From JANNSW01 sp031431235 (lineage in GTDB: Bacteria; Pseudomonadota; Alphaproteobacteria; Rhizobiales; Hyphomicrobiaceae), in the NCBI GenBank assembly GCA_031431235.1, contig JANPDA010000004.1, positions 1 through 14,539 on the forward strand: a DNA stretch of 14,539 nt, given 5' to 3'. How positions within the stretch are numbered: the first letter of the stretch is position 1; every line of letters begins with the position of its first letter. Below the pieces are notes generated by a model. It saw only the letters and a program-made list of their open reading frames with translations, was not told where the DNA came from and did no database searches. Below are positions 14,440 to 14,539 of this stretch, piece by piece. Both the position numbers and the translations under genes were made by a program.

Positions 14440-14445
14440 CCGCCC

Positions 14446-14539
14446 GCCAGTCGGCCGGATGGCCGCTGCCGGTTACAGAGCCGGTGGAGGAAAGTCCGGG
14501 CTCCACGACGTTAGGGTGCCGGATAACGCCCGGCGGGGG
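14446..14539 (+). ncRNA. rnpB: RNase P RNA (class A), 5' part, cut by window end
   Basis: GAGGAAAGTCCGGGCTCCAC at 14487-14506 is the near-universal P4/CR-I strand of bacterial RNase P RNA. The upstream GGCCGGATGGCC and GCCGGTTACAGAGCCGGT can form short helices as expected before it. The RNA is the catalytic subunit that matures tRNA 5' ends. The 5' end at about 14446 is inferred from the promoter; the 3' two thirds lie outside the window. Confidence 0.95.

Overview
This GC-rich window (high GC at third codon positions throughout the main genes) reads as chromosomal DNA of an alphaproteobacterium, most likely of the order Hyphomicrobiales (Rhizobiales). Evidence: a CpdR-type cell-cycle receiver, a HisN-type phosphatase preceded by two suhB/MmgR-like small RNA units, an mraZ-rsmH-ftsL-ftsI division cluster, CTTGnC-type -35 elements, and an RNase P RNA gene at the right edge. 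No species can be named from the sequence alone.

Layout, left to right. 1-319 (minus) is the start of a small membrane protein cut by the window edge; it is not recognised. 398-1411 (minus) is an arginine deiminase/dimethylargininase-superfamily hydrolase, divergent from a uronate dehydrogenase (1601-2416, plus). A stand-alone CpdR receiver (2467-2856, minus) is divergent from an N-formylglutamate amidohydrolase (3111-4007, plus). The next 550 bases hold two tandem minus-strand sRNA genes, each with a promoter, a CCUCCC-bearing core and an intrinsic terminator, ahead of hisN (4561-5364, plus). Then comes an irregular, apparently accessory patch (5365-5980). It has two partial copies of the hisN 3' boundary, a perfect 22-bp palindrome in front of a ribosome-binding site and a broken short reading frame, and a possible mobile-element relic. 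A BrnT-type toxin with an overlapping XRE antitoxin (5981-6599, minus) closes the patch.

The right half is a plus-strand block. A promoter overlapped by 10-bp-phased MraZ boxes drives mraZ, rsmH, ftsL and ftsI, which are tightly packed. Instead of murE/murF, the cluster is followed by three overlapping genes for glycerol/polyol catabolism: a GlpA-like FAD oxidoreductase with a C-terminal [2Fe-2S] domain, a second FAD oxidoreductase, and an FGGY kinase of the glycerol kinase type whose conserved substrate-contact Arg is Gly. The window ends inside rnpB.

How the genes work together: MraZ, RsmH, FtsL and FtsI serve division and septal wall synthesis. The kinase would make a phosphopolyol (probably glycerol 3-phosphate) that the two flavoproteins oxidise as a complex. 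The most interesting parts are the duplicated sRNA units, the patch downstream of hisN, the break in the division cluster after ftsI, and the unusual polyol operon.
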